From an uncultured bacterium (GTDB lineage: Bacteria; Planctomycetota; UBA1135; GCA-002748355), in the NCBI GenBank assembly GCA_937858895.1, contig CALLZN010000395.1, positions 1 to 32,818 of the forward strand: a stretch of DNA of 32,818 bases, read 5' to 3'. A program made the position numbers and the translations under genes. Each line of letters begins with the position of its first letter. The stretch's first letter is position 1. Shown in pieces: positions 21,937 through 31,694 of this stretch. The notes below the pieces were generated by a model, which worked only from the letters and a program-made list of their open reading frames with translations, ran no database searches and was not told the DNA's origin.

Positions 21937-24900
21937 ATGCACTTGCAGACGCGTATCTCGAACCTGGCCAGGCTTTGCTTCGCCGTCAGCCTCTCCGTCA
22001 TGGCGCTTCTTGCCTTGTCACTCGCAGCGTGCAACAGCAATCGAACGCGTGCTACAGCAGGACAAGGCAAGCAGGGCCAGAATGCCCCCGCTGAGGATCC
22101 TTCCACCGGGGCGCGCGAGGCCTTGCAAGCAGCGCTGGTCGCCATGTTCGAGAACGACCCCGAGACGGCTCTGCGCGCACTCGATGCGACGGGCAAGTAT
22201 CGCCAGCGTCTCGACCCGGGGCTGCAGGGGCAGCTCGAGCTTGCGGTCGGCAAGGCCAACCTCGCCTTCGCCCGCCAGCGCATCGCGAGTGGCAAGGGCG
22301 GCGTCGTCATCGACGCGAGCTTCCTCGACGCCGAGGAGGCCTTTCGGCGCGCGGCCAAGGCCCTGCCGCAAGACGTCGAGGCCCTCGTCTTGTTGTCGGA
22401 GACCCAGGCCGAGCAGAACCGCTTCGATGATGCGATCGAGTCGGCGACGACGGCGCTCGAACGCTTGAAGGCAGAGCCCGACAGCGATGCGACGACAGTT
22501 GCAGCGGCCTTGGTCACGCGTTCGAAGGCGCGACTCATCAAGCTAGCCGCGATGCGCGGCGACGCGTCGGAGGAAGCCGACGAGCCGACTCTGCGCTTCG
22601 CGAACGAGATCCTCCAAGACCTGTCGCAGGCCAAGGGTCTCGACCCTCGCGCCCCCGAGCCCTACGAACTCGCCGCCAACACGCACCGCTGGCTGCTGCG
22701 CTTCGAGGACGCGATGCGCACGCTCGAAGACGCGGTCCGCGCCCACCCGATGCACAACCCCCACCACGAGAGCCTCCAAGGCCTCTACCTCGGGCAGAAG
22801 CGCGGTGAGGCCCTCGTGGGTTTCTACCGCAAGCTCGTCCGCGAGAGCGAACCGGTCGCAGCGGTCACTGTCTGGTGGCTCGGCCGCGCGCTCTACACGA
22901 GGGCGAGTGAGGTCCGCGGTGAGGGCGACCGTCGTCGCGCCGATTCGCTCTACCGTGAGTCCGAGGCCGCCTTCGAGCGCAGCGCCGAACTCGAGCCTGG
23001 CTTCGCGAGCAGCACGGAGATCTACCGCGCCCTCGCTGCCGTATCGAGTGCCCGCATGGCCCTCGATGAAGGCGACGAAGAAGTCGGGATGCGCGAGCTC
23101 GACCGCGCCTACGAGATCACCGAGCGCATCGCCGAAGTCGACGAGAACGGCTTCGACCGCTGGTTCGACAGTTTCAGCAAGTCCTACCGCGGCGGCATCT
23201 ATGCGCTCGGCGGCGCCCTCGTCGGCGGTGGCTCGCGCCTCGACGAGGCAGCGGCCTACTTTCGCAAGGTCACGGCCCGACACCCGGACTGGGGCCAAGC
23301 CTGGAACAACCTCGGCCTCGTCGCGCGCGACTATGGCGTCCAGAAGGAGCAGAGCGGCGACAAGGACGACGCTCGTGCCCTCTACGAGGAGAGCTTCGCA
23401 GCTTACGAGAAGGCGGCGCGCCTCGTCCCCGACGACGCGCGTATCCAGAACGACATGGGTCTCATGCTCATCTACCACCTGGGCCGCGATCGTGAGCTCG
23501 CGATCACCCAGTTCGAGAAAGCCATTACGATCGGGAAGGCGCAGCTCGAGGGCCTGCCGAGCGACGAGACGGACGAGACCAAGGCCAGGCGACGCGACCT
23601 CGAAGAGGCGATCGGCGATGCTCATGGCAACTGGGGTCTCGCGCTCGAGCAAGAGGGCAAGTGGAAGGACGCCATCGAGAAGTACACGGCGTCGCTCGAC
23701 TACTACCCACATCGACAACGCGCCGGCACGAACAAGATCGAGGAGCTGAAGAAGAAGATGCAGAACGACGAAGCCAAAGACAAAGAAGGTGCTGACCGTG
23801 ACGCGCGAGAGTGCCGCTCTGGTGGCAGCGAACGCGAGCCCGGTCGCGGGGTCGCCTCGACGAGCCCGCGCGACCGACGCGCCTGGTCGACGGCGTCGAC
23901 CATCGTCGTCGCCGCCATGGCCTTCGTCTGCGGGGAGCTCGCTCATGCGAGCCCCGCACAAGATGTCGACATCAAGGCAGCCCTCGAGGCCCTCGACAAC
24001 GGCGATGCCGAAGGCGCGCTGTCCCTCGTCGAGCGCGGCATCGGCAAGAGCACGGATGCAGAACGCTGGTACTGCGCCGGGCGCGGTAGCCTGCTCTTCG
24101 CGAAGCAGCAGATCGCCGCCCAAGGCAGCGGTGTCGAAACCAACCTCATCGACGCCATCGACCGCCTCGAGAAGGCCATCAAGCTCGCCGACGACCAGAA
24201 AGGCGGGTCCAAGCACCTCGGCAACCGGATCCACGTCTACCCGGCTCGCGACGCGATCGAAGCGATGGTCCTCAAGGGCGATGCGAAGGCAGGCCTCGAG
24301 CTCGGCAAGCGCCACCTGACCCACCTCGATTCGCTCGGCATCGCCTTCGAAGCGGCGGACCTGAGCGGGCTCTACGGCCAAGTCGCGAGCGCAGCACTTC
24401 GCGTCGCGACGAGCGCCTACCAAAACAAAGACGATGGTGCCCCCAAGCTCGCCGAAGAGGCCCGCACCCTCGTCGTGCGCTTCGAGAAGAGCTACGCCAA
24501 GCAGGGCGAAGCGCAACGCGCCAAGGGGACCGAGGACGCCTTTGCTGTCTTCCGTGCCGCCGCGACCCTCGAAGAGTGGGCCCAGCGCGGGGCGGCGGCG
24601 CTGCGCCTCTGGGAGCGCGTGGCACCGCTGTTCCCGGCAGCGAGCATGGGACGCCTCGCCGGTGAGGTGACGGGCATCGCGGAACGGGCTGCGGGCGGCG
24701 AAACCGCGACGCAGATCCTCACTGCCTGGCTCGCGGACCGCAAGGGCGACGCCGCGACCCTGTCCTGGTACCTCGGCTACGCCAAGGTCCTGCGCGGCCA
24801 CGAGCTGCGCGCAGGCGGCGACTACGAAGAAGCAAAGAAGGGCTACGAAGCGGCGCGCAAGGACTTCAAGGCCGCGATGACCAAGAACCCGGGCTTCACC

Positions 24901-25653
24901 GAGAACTCCAAGTATTGGATCGCCATGGCCCACGCCGCGGACGGCGCCGCCCTCAAGTCGGCGGGCAAGAGCGCGGAGGCTATCGACGCCTGGTTGCTGG
25001 CGGTCAAGACCGACGCCCGCGTCGCGCTCGCCCCCGACAGCCTCGGGCAATCGGCTCAGGGCGGGGTCATGCTCGAAGTCGATGCGCTCTACAGCACAGG
25101 CAAGCTCGACAAGGCCGCCGAACTCGCCGAACGCTACCTGAAGGAGCTCGGCAGCGACGACAAGAACATCCTCAACAACATCGGCTTCTTCTGGCGCGAG
25201 TTCGCGGGGCGCCAGAGCGGCAGCGCGCGCACCAAGGCCTACGAGGCCTCATGGGACGCCTACAAGCGCGCGGCTGCCATCGCCACAGACGACCCGCGCA
25301 TCCTGAACGACGCCGCCCTCATCGATGTCTACTACCTGAAGCGCAACCCCAAGGAAGCCGAGCGCATGCTGCGGCAAGCGATCGAAGCCGGCGACGCCAA
25401 GATGGCCGACGATCCGCCAACCGAGCGCGATGCGAAGAACGCTCTCGAGGAGGCGATCGGCGATAGCTACATGAACCTCGGCGTCCTCCTCATGGAAGAC
25501 GAGAAGCGCTGGGACGAAGCGCAGGACCTGCTCGAGAAGAGCCTCGACTACTACCCGGCCCGTCGCGCTTCGGCGGGCCACCTCGCGCGCCTCGACGCCA
25601 TGCGCAAGAAAAAGAAGCAGCCGAGCGACAAGAGCAAGGACGGCGGCAAGTGA
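21937..25653 (+). CDS. Double TPR lipoprotein, apparent fusion of two paralogues
   Basis: One uninterrupted 1238-residue frame. The start ATG gives a lipoprotein signal with LAAC (Cys32). Residues ~50-600 are helical TPR-like repeats; the half ends with IQNDMGLMLIYHLGR and LDYYPHRQRAGTNKIEELKK. After a polar linker, residues ~650-671 (WSTASTIVVAAMAFVCGELA, then HASP) look like a signal peptide or membrane segment, and a second TPR half follows (~675-1238). Its pieces match the first half: LLFAKQQIAAQGSG against LAFARQRIASGKGG, ILNDAALIDVYYLKR against the first ND motif, and LDYYPARRASAGHLARLDAM at the end. The second half has no in-frame ATG or GTG before its hydrophobic segment except ATG 23917 inside it, so a separate gene is not supported. 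The protein may act as a scaffold or assembly lipoprotein; the partner is unknown. Its stop overlaps the next gene. Confidence 0.75.
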   Translation: MHLQTRISNLARLCFAVSLSVMALLALSLAACNSNRTRATAGQGKQGQNAPAEDPSTGAREALQAALVAMFENDPETALRALDATGKYRQRLDPGLQGQLELAVGKANLAFARQRIASGKGGVVIDASFLDAEEAFRRAAKALPQDVEALVLLSETQAEQNRFDDAIESATTALERLKAEPDSDATTVAAALVTRSKARLIKLAAMRGDASEEADEPTLRFANEILQDLSQAKGLDPRAPEPYELAANTHRWLLRFEDAMRTLEDAVRAHPMHNPHHESLQGLYLGQKRGEALVGFYRKLVRESEPVAAVTVWWLGRALYTRASEVRGEGDRRRADSLYRESEAAFERSAELEPGFASSTEIYRALAAVSSARMALDEGDEEVGMRELDRAYEITERIAEVDENGFDRWFDSFSKSYRGGIYALGGALVGGGSRLDEAAAYFRKVTARHPDWGQAWNNLGLVARDYGVQKEQSGDKDDARALYEESFAAYEKAARLVPDDARIQNDMGLMLIYHLGRDRELAITQFEKAITIGKAQLEGLPSDETDETKARRRDLEEAIGDAHGNWGLALEQEGKWKDAIEKYTASLDYYPHRQRAGTNKIEELKKKMQNDEAKDKEGADRDARECRSGGSEREPGRGVASTSPRDRRAWSTASTIVVAAMAFVCGELAHASPAQDVDIKAALEALDNGDAEGALSLVERGIGKSTDAERWYCAGRGSLLFAKQQIAAQGSGVETNLIDAIDRLEKAIKLADDQKGGSKHLGNRIHVYPARDAIEAMVLKGDAKAGLELGKRHLTHLDSLGIAFEAADLSGLYGQVASAALRVATSAYQNKDDGAPKLAEEARTLVVRFEKSYAKQGEAQRAKGTEDAFAVFRAAATLEEWAQRGAAALRLWERVAPLFPAASMGRLAGEVTGIAERAAGGETATQILTAWLADRKGDAATLSWYLGYAKVLRGHELRAGGDYEEAKKGYEAARKDFKAAMTKNPGFTENSKYWIAMAHAADGAALKSAGKSAEAIDAWLLAVKTDARVALAPDSLGQSAQGGVMLEVDALYSTGKLDKAAELAERYLKELGSDDKNILNNIGFFWREFAGRQSGSARTKAYEASWDAYKRAAAIATDDPRILNDAALIDVYYLKRNPKEAERMLRQAIEAGDAKMADDPPTERDAKNALEEAIGDSYMNLGVLLMEDEKRWDEAQDLLEKSLDYYPARRASAGHLARLDAMRKKKKQPSDKSKDGGK

Positions 25654-27338
25654 CGGAAGCCGCGCCGCGAGCAAACCCGCTGTCGCGAAATACGCCGTCG
25701 CGAAGAACGCCGTCGCGGAGCGTTGCATCGGCGCTTCGCGCAGTCACCAGGTCCTCGACTTGCGTCCTCTTGGCGTTCGTTATGTCCTTGGCGACCACGC
25801 CGCTGCAAGCAGGCTGTGCGCCGGCGGCGCAAGACACGCCCGCGCCCGTCACGCCACGCTCGCTCGCCGAGCGCGGCCTCGTCGACGACGCCATCGCCGC
25901 GTGGCGCGCGCGCATCGCAAAAGACCCGACCGCACGCGAGCCGCGCCTCGAACTCGTCGACTACCTGCTCGAGCGCGAACGCTTCGACGACGCCGTCGAT
26001 GCAGCGCGCGACGCCATCAAGGCCCTCCCCAACGACTACGACGTCTTGCTCGCGATGGCGCTCGCCTGCCAGCGCAAGGGCGAAGCGCTCGCGACGAGCG
26101 AGAAGAACAAAGGTCAAAGCCAGGACTGGTTCCGCGACGCCGTGCGCTGGTCGGGGGAAGCCATCGATGTGGCACCGAAGAAGCGCGAGGCCTACGTCAC
26201 GCGCGGCATGGGCAATTTCATCCTCGGACGTGTCGACGACGCCAAGGCGGACGCCGAGACCCTGCTCCGCGTCGCTCCCGAGCACCCGAGCGGCCGGCTC
26301 TTGATGATCGACTGCCTCTTCGAGGACTACCAAGCACTCCAACGCGCCGCAAAGAAGGCGGAGGCGACCGCCCTCGCGGCCAAAATCGAAGAGCACATCC
26401 AGGCGGCCATCGCCCTAGACCCGAAGCGCTACCTCGCTTGGCGCCGCCGCGGCGACCTAGCCGCTTGGGATGGCCGCATGGACGCAGCCACCTCGGCATG
26501 GATCGAGGCGTTGGCCCTCGATCCCGACCGTGGCTGTCCCTACGACTGGGTCCAAGCGAACGTCTCAGCAGAGCAGCGCAAGGCATTGTTCAGCCGCGCG
26601 CTCACACGCTTCGACGCCCTGGGCGGCAAGAGCGGCCACGCCAAGGCGCGCCTTCATTGGGAGGCGGGACGCCTCGACTTCGACGCCAAGGACTACGACG
26701 CGGCGCGCAAGCACTTCCAAGCTTGCTACGACTTGCGCAGCGAGTGGCTGAACGCGCTCTTCTATCACGGCCTCGCGTCGTGGGAGCTCGACGACAAGGA
26801 CATGGCGCTCTTGGCCTTCGGCCTCTTCGCGCAGAAGGACGCCAAGCAACTCGCAGCGGCCATCGTCGACTCGGGACCGAACCGCGACGTCAACAAGAGC
26901 TACGTCATCTACTTCGCCGACCTCGCCTTCCAGCGCGGCAACGCCGCGATGTCACGCGACCTCAACCACACGATCGCCCTGCTCGAGGACGACGCGACGC
27001 GATGGAACAACTACGCCTTCCTCTGCCGTGAGACGGGTCTCTACGAAGAGAGCCACAGCGCCTACGCGAAGGCTCTCGGGCATGCGCCGGACGATCCGCA
27101 GCTTCTCAATGATGCCGCCGTCATCCTGCAATACCACCTCGACCGCGACCTCGACGAGGCAGCGGCGATGTACGAGCGCGCCATCGCGAACGCAAAGAAG
27201 CAGCTCGCGAACAAGGGCAGCTCGCCCGAGGACAAGAAGCGCTTCGAAGTCGCGATGACCAACGCCAAGCTGAACCTCGAGGCGCTCCGCAAGAGCGGCA
27301 AGGCATCGTCGGGCAAGGCGCGGCAGCCAGGCAAGTAA
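25650..27338 (+). CDS. Exported TPR protein, third paralogue of the array
   Basis: A 562-residue protein starting with GTG that overlaps the previous stop codon (GTGA), so translation is probably coupled. Residues ~1-60 carry an Arg/Ser-rich start with three roughly 15-base repeats at 25679-25722 (TPSR pattern), then a hydrophobic segment ending in LQAGC (Cys56), a possible but atypical lipobox. The rest is TPR-like, e.g. LVDYLLERERFDDAVDAARD. Its end repeats the family signature: WNNYAFLCRETG and LLNDAAVILQYHLDR correspond to WNNLGLVARDYG and QNDMGLMLIYHLGR in the upstream protein. The C-terminus is Lys/Gly-rich. It probably works with the upstream lipoprotein; no enzymatic motif is visible. 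Confidence 0.75.
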   Translation: MTEAAPRANPLSRNTPSRRTPSRSVASALRAVTRSSTCVLLAFVMSLATTPLQAGCAPAAQDTPAPVTPRSLAERGLVDDAIAAWRARIAKDPTAREPRLELVDYLLERERFDDAVDAARDAIKALPNDYDVLLAMALACQRKGEALATSEKNKGQSQDWFRDAVRWSGEAIDVAPKKREAYVTRGMGNFILGRVDDAKADAETLLRVAPEHPSGRLLMIDCLFEDYQALQRAAKKAEATALAAKIEEHIQAAIALDPKRYLAWRRRGDLAAWDGRMDAATSAWIEALALDPDRGCPYDWVQANVSAEQRKALFSRALTRFDALGGKSGHAKARLHWEAGRLDFDAKDYDAARKHFQACYDLRSEWLNALFYHGLASWELDDKDMALLAFGLFAQKDAKQLAAAIVDSGPNRDVNKSYVIYFADLAFQRGNAAMSRDLNHTIALLEDDATRWNNYAFLCRETGLYEESHSAYAKALGHAPDDPQLLNDAAVILQYHLDRDLDEAAAMYERAIANAKKQLANKGSSPEDKKRFEVAMTNAKLNLEALRKSGKASSGKARQPGK

Positions 27339-27344
27339 GCGGCC

Positions 27345-27357
27345 AGCGCGCCGCGCT
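27345..27357. terminator. Short hairpin between convergent genes
   Basis: AGCGC (27345-27349) and GCGCT (27353-27357) form a 5-bp stem with a 3-base loop in the 19-base gap between the convergent TPR and NRDE genes. There is no T-run on either strand, so it would at best be a weak bidirectional terminator. Confidence 0.25.
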
Positions 27358-28158
27358 TCAGGCCTGGCCGAGCATGCGCAGGGTCAGCCAAGAGTAATCA
27401 CGCGTGTCGGTGACCTTGGGATTGCCATGCGCATGCCGCAGGCGCCACGGCGCATCGGCGCGCGGAAGCGCGACCAAGGTTGCGTGCGTCGATTGCGGCT
27501 GCCCCGTGACGCGACAGAGCGGCCATGCGCCGTCGGCGCCGCGCTCGACGCCCGGTGGCAGCCCTGCGTCGCGCGAGCGCGCCCGCCCCGTGACGAGAAA
27601 CACGACGAGGCGGTCGAGGACGCTCTCGACATCGAAGTCGGGCAACTGGGCTGCATCCTGCCACCAGGCCTCGAGGCCATCGACCTCGACGCTCTGCGGG
27701 TGCACGCCGTTCGCGACGACGAGGACGTCGTCTTGGAGCTCGCGCTGCTCGCAACCCTCGACGCCGAGGCCGCCGCGGAGCCAGTGGCAGTCGTCGCCGC
27801 GCGCCAGGAAGAGGCCGAAGGGGCGCACGACTTCGCGCTCACAAAGGCCCCGAACACGGTCCGTCGCCTCGTCGATCGTGCGTGCGCCGAGCGCGGCAAG
27901 GAGGGCGAGGCCGCGGCTCTGCGCCGAGTCTCCGGCCTGCTGGCACGGCCAGTTCGTGACCGCACCGACGAGACCGTGCTCGTTGCAGCCGATCCAAGAG
28001 CCACCGTGCAGGCGGTCCATCGGAAAGATCGTTCGCACGCCGTCGACCAAGTGCAGCCCGGGCGGCGCGGCCTTCCGCGTCGGGTCTTCGTCGCGAGCCG
28101 CCGCCAAGCAAAGACGGTAGGGCCCTCGCTTCGCGCGAATGACGACGAGCGTGCACAT
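27358..28158 (-). CDS. NRDE (TANGO2-like) family protein
   Basis: A 266-residue protein beginning MCTLVVIRAKRGPYRL; Cys2 would become the N-terminal nucleophile after Met removal, as expected for this Ntn-hydrolase-like family. The family signature is ARDED (residues 21-25, A-R-D-E where the name-giving motif is N-R-D-E). HGGSWIGCNEHGLVGAVTN and the following FGLFLARGDD are also typical. The substrate is unknown in bacteria; mammalian TANGO2 is linked to lipid and haem metabolism. The ATG has AGGG eight bases upstream. The frame stays open far upstream of this ATG but shows no homology there. It is convergent with the TPR genes and divergent to the glycosidase-like gene, so it is probably a single-gene unit. 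Confidence 0.85.
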   Translation of the reverse strand: MCTLVVIRAKRGPYRLCLAAARDEDPTRKAAPPGLHLVDGVRTIFPMDRLHGGSWIGCNEHGLVGAVTNWPCQQAGDSAQSRGLALLAALGARTIDEATDRVRGLCEREVVRPFGLFLARGDDCHWLRGGLGVEGCEQRELQDDVLVVANGVHPQSVEVDGLEAWWQDAAQLPDFDVESVLDRLVVFLVTGRARSRDAGLPPGVERGADGAWPLCRVTGQPQSTHATLVALPRADAPWRLRHAHGNPKVTDTRDYSWLTLRMLGQA

Positions 28159-28452
28159 GGCCGGAACCCTATTCTGGCTGCCGGCGCAAAGCAACTCCAG
28201 CGGTCCAGCCCCAGCCACTGTTCCCCGTTTGACGATACCGTGCAGACTTGGGGCGCACGCAGCGCCCAGGAAGGAAGCCGTCGAGGAGTCCTGGTCCCAT
28301 CCGCGCGTCGGGCGCGCTTCATTCGAAAGCAATTGCCCCCGGGCCGCCAAAGCTGCTTTCCTATGCAAAGAGGCCGATTCCGATTGTGCTCGCGTCGTCG
28401 GAAACGCCGATCCCAGGCTGACGCCCCTTCGCTCCCCGTTCTCGGAGACCGC
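28159..28452. other. Divergent spacer between NRDE and glycosidase-like genes
   Basis: The 294 bases should carry the promoters of both divergent genes. A TTTGACGATAC stretch at about 28228 could be a -35-like element for the plus strand, but no matching -10 box is seen. No gene or other repeat is evident. Confidence 0.35.
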
Positions 28453-31400
28453 ATGCCAGTTCTTGTCCTTTCCCGCCGCCGTCCGCCCGCAGTCCAAGCT
28501 GGAGCTGCCGGGCGGCACTTGCACGCACTCGCCTATCTCGTGGCCTCGCTCAGCCTCTGCTCCGTCGCAGGCGGGCTGCGCGCCCAGGCGCCTCGCCTCG
28601 ACCTCGATCGTCCTTGGCTCGAGGACCTGTCGACAGCCCGGCAGGCCCTGCGGCAGGCAGAGGGCGGCGCGGTCGACAAGCGCATCCGCGGCGTCTTCCC
28701 GATCGGCGATGGACACGTCTTCGCCTACCAGGGCCTGGGTCGTCGTGCCAACGAGCTCCACGGCATCAGCGGCCCGCGCTACCAGACGGTCGAGGTGCAC
28801 GCCCCGCAGGGACATTTTGGCGAACTCGCCACCGACCTCGTCGAGAAGGGCGCGGTCGTCGCCCTGCCCGAGCAGAAGATCTGGCGCATCCGCGCGGCCA
28901 ACGCGGTCTTCTCCGAAGACGCTGCCGACGATGGGCTCGCGCTCTCGACCTTGACCTATGCCTCCTTCGGGAGCGACGCGCTCTGGCGCATCGTCGAAGT
29001 GCACAATGGCTCGAAGGTCGCTCGCGACGTGACCGTGCGCGCGACCTGGACGCACGCGGAGCCGAGCAACGGCGCGACAGTCCTGTCCAGCAAGTACGCG
29101 GGCAAGGGCTTCGAAGCCGAGCTCCTCGGCTCGATGCCTGGCACATCGACTGGCCGGAGCCTCGACTTCGCGCTTGGTTCGATCGAGGCCGGCGCGAGGC
29201 GACGCTTCTTCATGGCGCTGCGGACCAGGAAGGCCGGTAGCGACTTCGCCGCCACGAAGGTCGACGAGGCCGCTGCACTGCAAGCCCTCGACGCGATGCG
29301 CGCGCACTGGAACGAGCGCCTCGCCAACACCGCCCGTATCACGATCGACGACGCGCGCCTGACCGACCTCATCGAGGACTGGAAGGTCTTGATGCTCGTT
29401 CAGCGCTGCGCTGAATCGGGCGGCGTGGCGCCGATGGTCAGCTACCGAGGCACGTGGATCCGTGACAACTGCGGGCCCATGCTCGCCTTCCTGCGCTACG
29501 GGATGTACGCGGAAGCCAAGCAGCTGCTCGACTACGTCTACCGCGCGACCCTCGTCACGGGGACGCTCCAAAATCACTTCCCCCTCGACCTCGACGTCAG
29601 CAAGGCGGCCGAGATCGAGAAGACGATTCGCTGGGACAGCCTGCGCATCCCACCGACCGAGCTCGCGTCGTGGATCATCCTCCAGCACGAGTGGTACTAC
29701 CGCGCGACCTGGGACATCGACTTCTTGGTGGCGCGCTGGCCCTTCCTCAAAGCCTGCTACAACGCGCTCAAGGCGAACGCCGACTCGAGCTTCCCGACGC
29801 ACGGCGATGAGACCTACCTGCACGGCGCCTTCTTCAGCCTCTTCCCGGACCGCATCGGCAGCGAGGCCGCCCTCCCGGCCGACAGTCCCGAGCGGCGCGC
29901 GAAGAGCTTCGACAACTCGGCCCTCTACCTGATCACGATCAATGCGATGGGCGAGCTCGTCGAAGACATCGACAAGCACAACGGCGGCCAGGCCGCGACG
30001 AAGGAGGGCTGGTCGAGCCCCAACAAGGCAGCCTTCGATCGCTACCACGTCGACTACTTGCTGCGCATGGAGGAAGTGTTCTGGGACCCGGAATACAAGC
30101 GCTTCGCGCCCTTCGTCTCGGCGGTCAGTGGCGAGCGGCACCCGGCGCCCTACGCGCCCGTCAACCTGCGGCCGCAGTGGATCGGCTACACCTACGCGAT
30201 CGGTGAGAAGAACCGCGAGAACCTGCGCGGCACGCTGCAGCAACTCTGGCAGAAGGACGGTCGCGTCGGCATGACGCCGACCACGGGTTACGTCACGGGC
30301 TCGGTGCAGGGCTTGCTCCTCTACGCGCTCTGCGATCTCGAGGACAGTCGGCGCGATGAAGCGCTCTCGGCCCTCGTGCGCATGGCGGGCCCGGCCGGCG
30401 AGTGGGGTGAACTCTACGATCCCGAAGGACGCCCGATCGCAGGCTACGACGCTGCGTATCCGAACCGCCTGCGCCCTTGGGAGAGCGGCATCAACATCGA
30501 TGCGATCTTCTTCGCGCTCAACGGCATTCGCTACGTGACCTGCCCGGGCTGGTCCAAGAAAGATGCGCGCATCAAGCTGCGTCTTCCGGGCAAGAGTCGC
30601 TGGTGGGCGCTGCGCAACGCGCAGCACGATGCGCATCGCTTCGACATCTTCGTCGACCGCGTCTTCGAGCCGCGCTACGACCAAGACCCGAAGAAGGGCG
30701 AAGTCGCGACCGGCCTGCCCGAGGATCGCATGCGTTTCCGCGTCGACTACAAGCAGATCAACAAGCTGGCAGCCGGCATCGATTGGATCGACGCGGCGAT
30801 CAACGTCGGCGGCACGCTCTACATGCGCTTGCCGACCGTCGTCGCGCCAATCTACGAGGTCACGTCATGGCCGAAGGACGACGGTGACTTCTTCGCGCGC
30901 CGCGACGGGCCAGGTGAGTGGACCTGCGAACGGCCGCGAGCCTCGCAGGCGGACGTGCTCGTCTTGACCAGTCGCATGGATGCGCCGCCGCTCGGTGCGC
31001 GCGTCGACCTGGGCATGCCGATGACGCCCACGAGCTTCGCGAGCCTGATCCTCGATGGCGACAAGCCGCGCTACCCCTCGGTCCTCGTCGATGTCGGGGC
31101 ACGAGCACCCGGTCGAGCGACGATGAAGACCGAGGCCTTCTGGGCGGACAAGGGTGTCACGGACGCGATCGCCAAGTTCAAGGCTGCTGGCGGCAAGTGG
31201 CTCGAGACGCCCTTCCTCGACCAGTGGCAGGTTCTCGCGCCGCTCCCCGGTACCGGCGTCGAAGCGCTGCGCGTCGATGCGCCCGGCATCGCATCGGCCT
31301 TCGGGGAAGCCGTTCGCGTTGGTAATGCGCAGCGGACTTGGAAGGCCGCTCCTGGAGAGCGCGTCGTCTTGGCGGCGGCCGACTTCGAGCGCGACGCAGC

Positions 31401-31680
31401 CCTCGCCATCACGGCAAGCGACTTCGAGGTCGGGGCCACGCGCGAGGCCATCCTCAAGGTCGGTTGCTCGGCGCCCTTCATCGCCTTGCTCGACGGCAAG
31501 CCGATCGGCATCGAAGCCAAGGACCCCGGTTCGGACCGCGCCGATCGCTTCGAAGCCCTCGTGCGCCTCGAGGCAGGTAAGCACCGCTTGGCCTTCGTCG
31601 TCCTCGCCGGCACGAACGGCGCGACAGTGCAGGCGCGCTTCAGCGAAGTCGACGGCCGGCCCCTCGACCTGCAGAAGTAG
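28453..31680 (+). CDS. Secreted six-hairpin glycosidase-like protein
   Basis: A 1075-residue exported protein. A long, Arg-containing N-terminus leads to a hydrophobic run and a signal peptidase-like RAQA before PRLDL. The middle has features of the alpha/alpha six-hairpin glycosidase fold: SYRGTWIRDNCGPMLAFLRY near residue 332, HGDETYLHGAFFSLFPDRIG near 449, QNHFPLDLD, and late hairpin pieces such as PWESGINIDAIFFALNG. Acidic residues in RGTWIRD and HGDET are possible catalytic groups, but the GH family cannot be settled by eye. The N-terminal ~300 and C-terminal ~300 residues are beta-rich. GGAG lies five bases before the ATG. The frame is open for about 1 kb upstream without homology. It may process an extracellular glycan, fitting the carbohydrate-binding-type sensor at 3207-8840, although nothing here links the two directly. 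Confidence 0.7.
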   Translation: MPVLVLSRRRPPAVQAGAAGRHLHALAYLVASLSLCSVAGGLRAQAPRLDLDRPWLEDLSTARQALRQAEGGAVDKRIRGVFPIGDGHVFAYQGLGRRANELHGISGPRYQTVEVHAPQGHFGELATDLVEKGAVVALPEQKIWRIRAANAVFSEDAADDGLALSTLTYASFGSDALWRIVEVHNGSKVARDVTVRATWTHAEPSNGATVLSSKYAGKGFEAELLGSMPGTSTGRSLDFALGSIEAGARRRFFMALRTRKAGSDFAATKVDEAAALQALDAMRAHWNERLANTARITIDDARLTDLIEDWKVLMLVQRCAESGGVAPMVSYRGTWIRDNCGPMLAFLRYGMYAEAKQLLDYVYRATLVTGTLQNHFPLDLDVSKAAEIEKTIRWDSLRIPPTELASWIILQHEWYYRATWDIDFLVARWPFLKACYNALKANADSSFPTHGDETYLHGAFFSLFPDRIGSEAALPADSPERRAKSFDNSALYLITINAMGELVEDIDKHNGGQAATKEGWSSPNKAAFDRYHVDYLLRMEEVFWDPEYKRFAPFVSAVSGERHPAPYAPVNLRPQWIGYTYAIGEKNRENLRGTLQQLWQKDGRVGMTPTTGYVTGSVQGLLLYALCDLEDSRRDEALSALVRMAGPAGEWGELYDPEGRPIAGYDAAYPNRLRPWESGINIDAIFFALNGIRYVTCPGWSKKDARIKLRLPGKSRWWALRNAQHDAHRFDIFVDRVFEPRYDQDPKKGEVATGLPEDRMRFRVDYKQINKLAAGIDWIDAAINVGGTLYMRLPTVVAPIYEVTSWPKDDGDFFARRDGPGEWTCERPRASQADVLVLTSRMDAPPLGARVDLGMPMTPTSFASLILDGDKPRYPSVLVDVGARAPGRATMKTEAFWADKGVTDAIAKFKAAGGKWLETPFLDQWQVLAPLPGTGVEALRVDAPGIASAFGEAVRVGNAQRTWKAAPGERVVLAAADFERDAALAITASDFEVGATREAILKVGCSAPFIALLDGKPIGIEAKDPGSDRADRFEALVRLEAGKHRLAFVVLAGTNGATVQARFSEVDGRPLDLQK

Positions 31681-31694
31681 CGATCGCTAGACCA

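Noticed and set aside
22543..25050. Minus-strand frame of 835 residues across the TPR gene
   Set aside because: Antisense to a TPR gene with strong internal repeats; no motif or good start.
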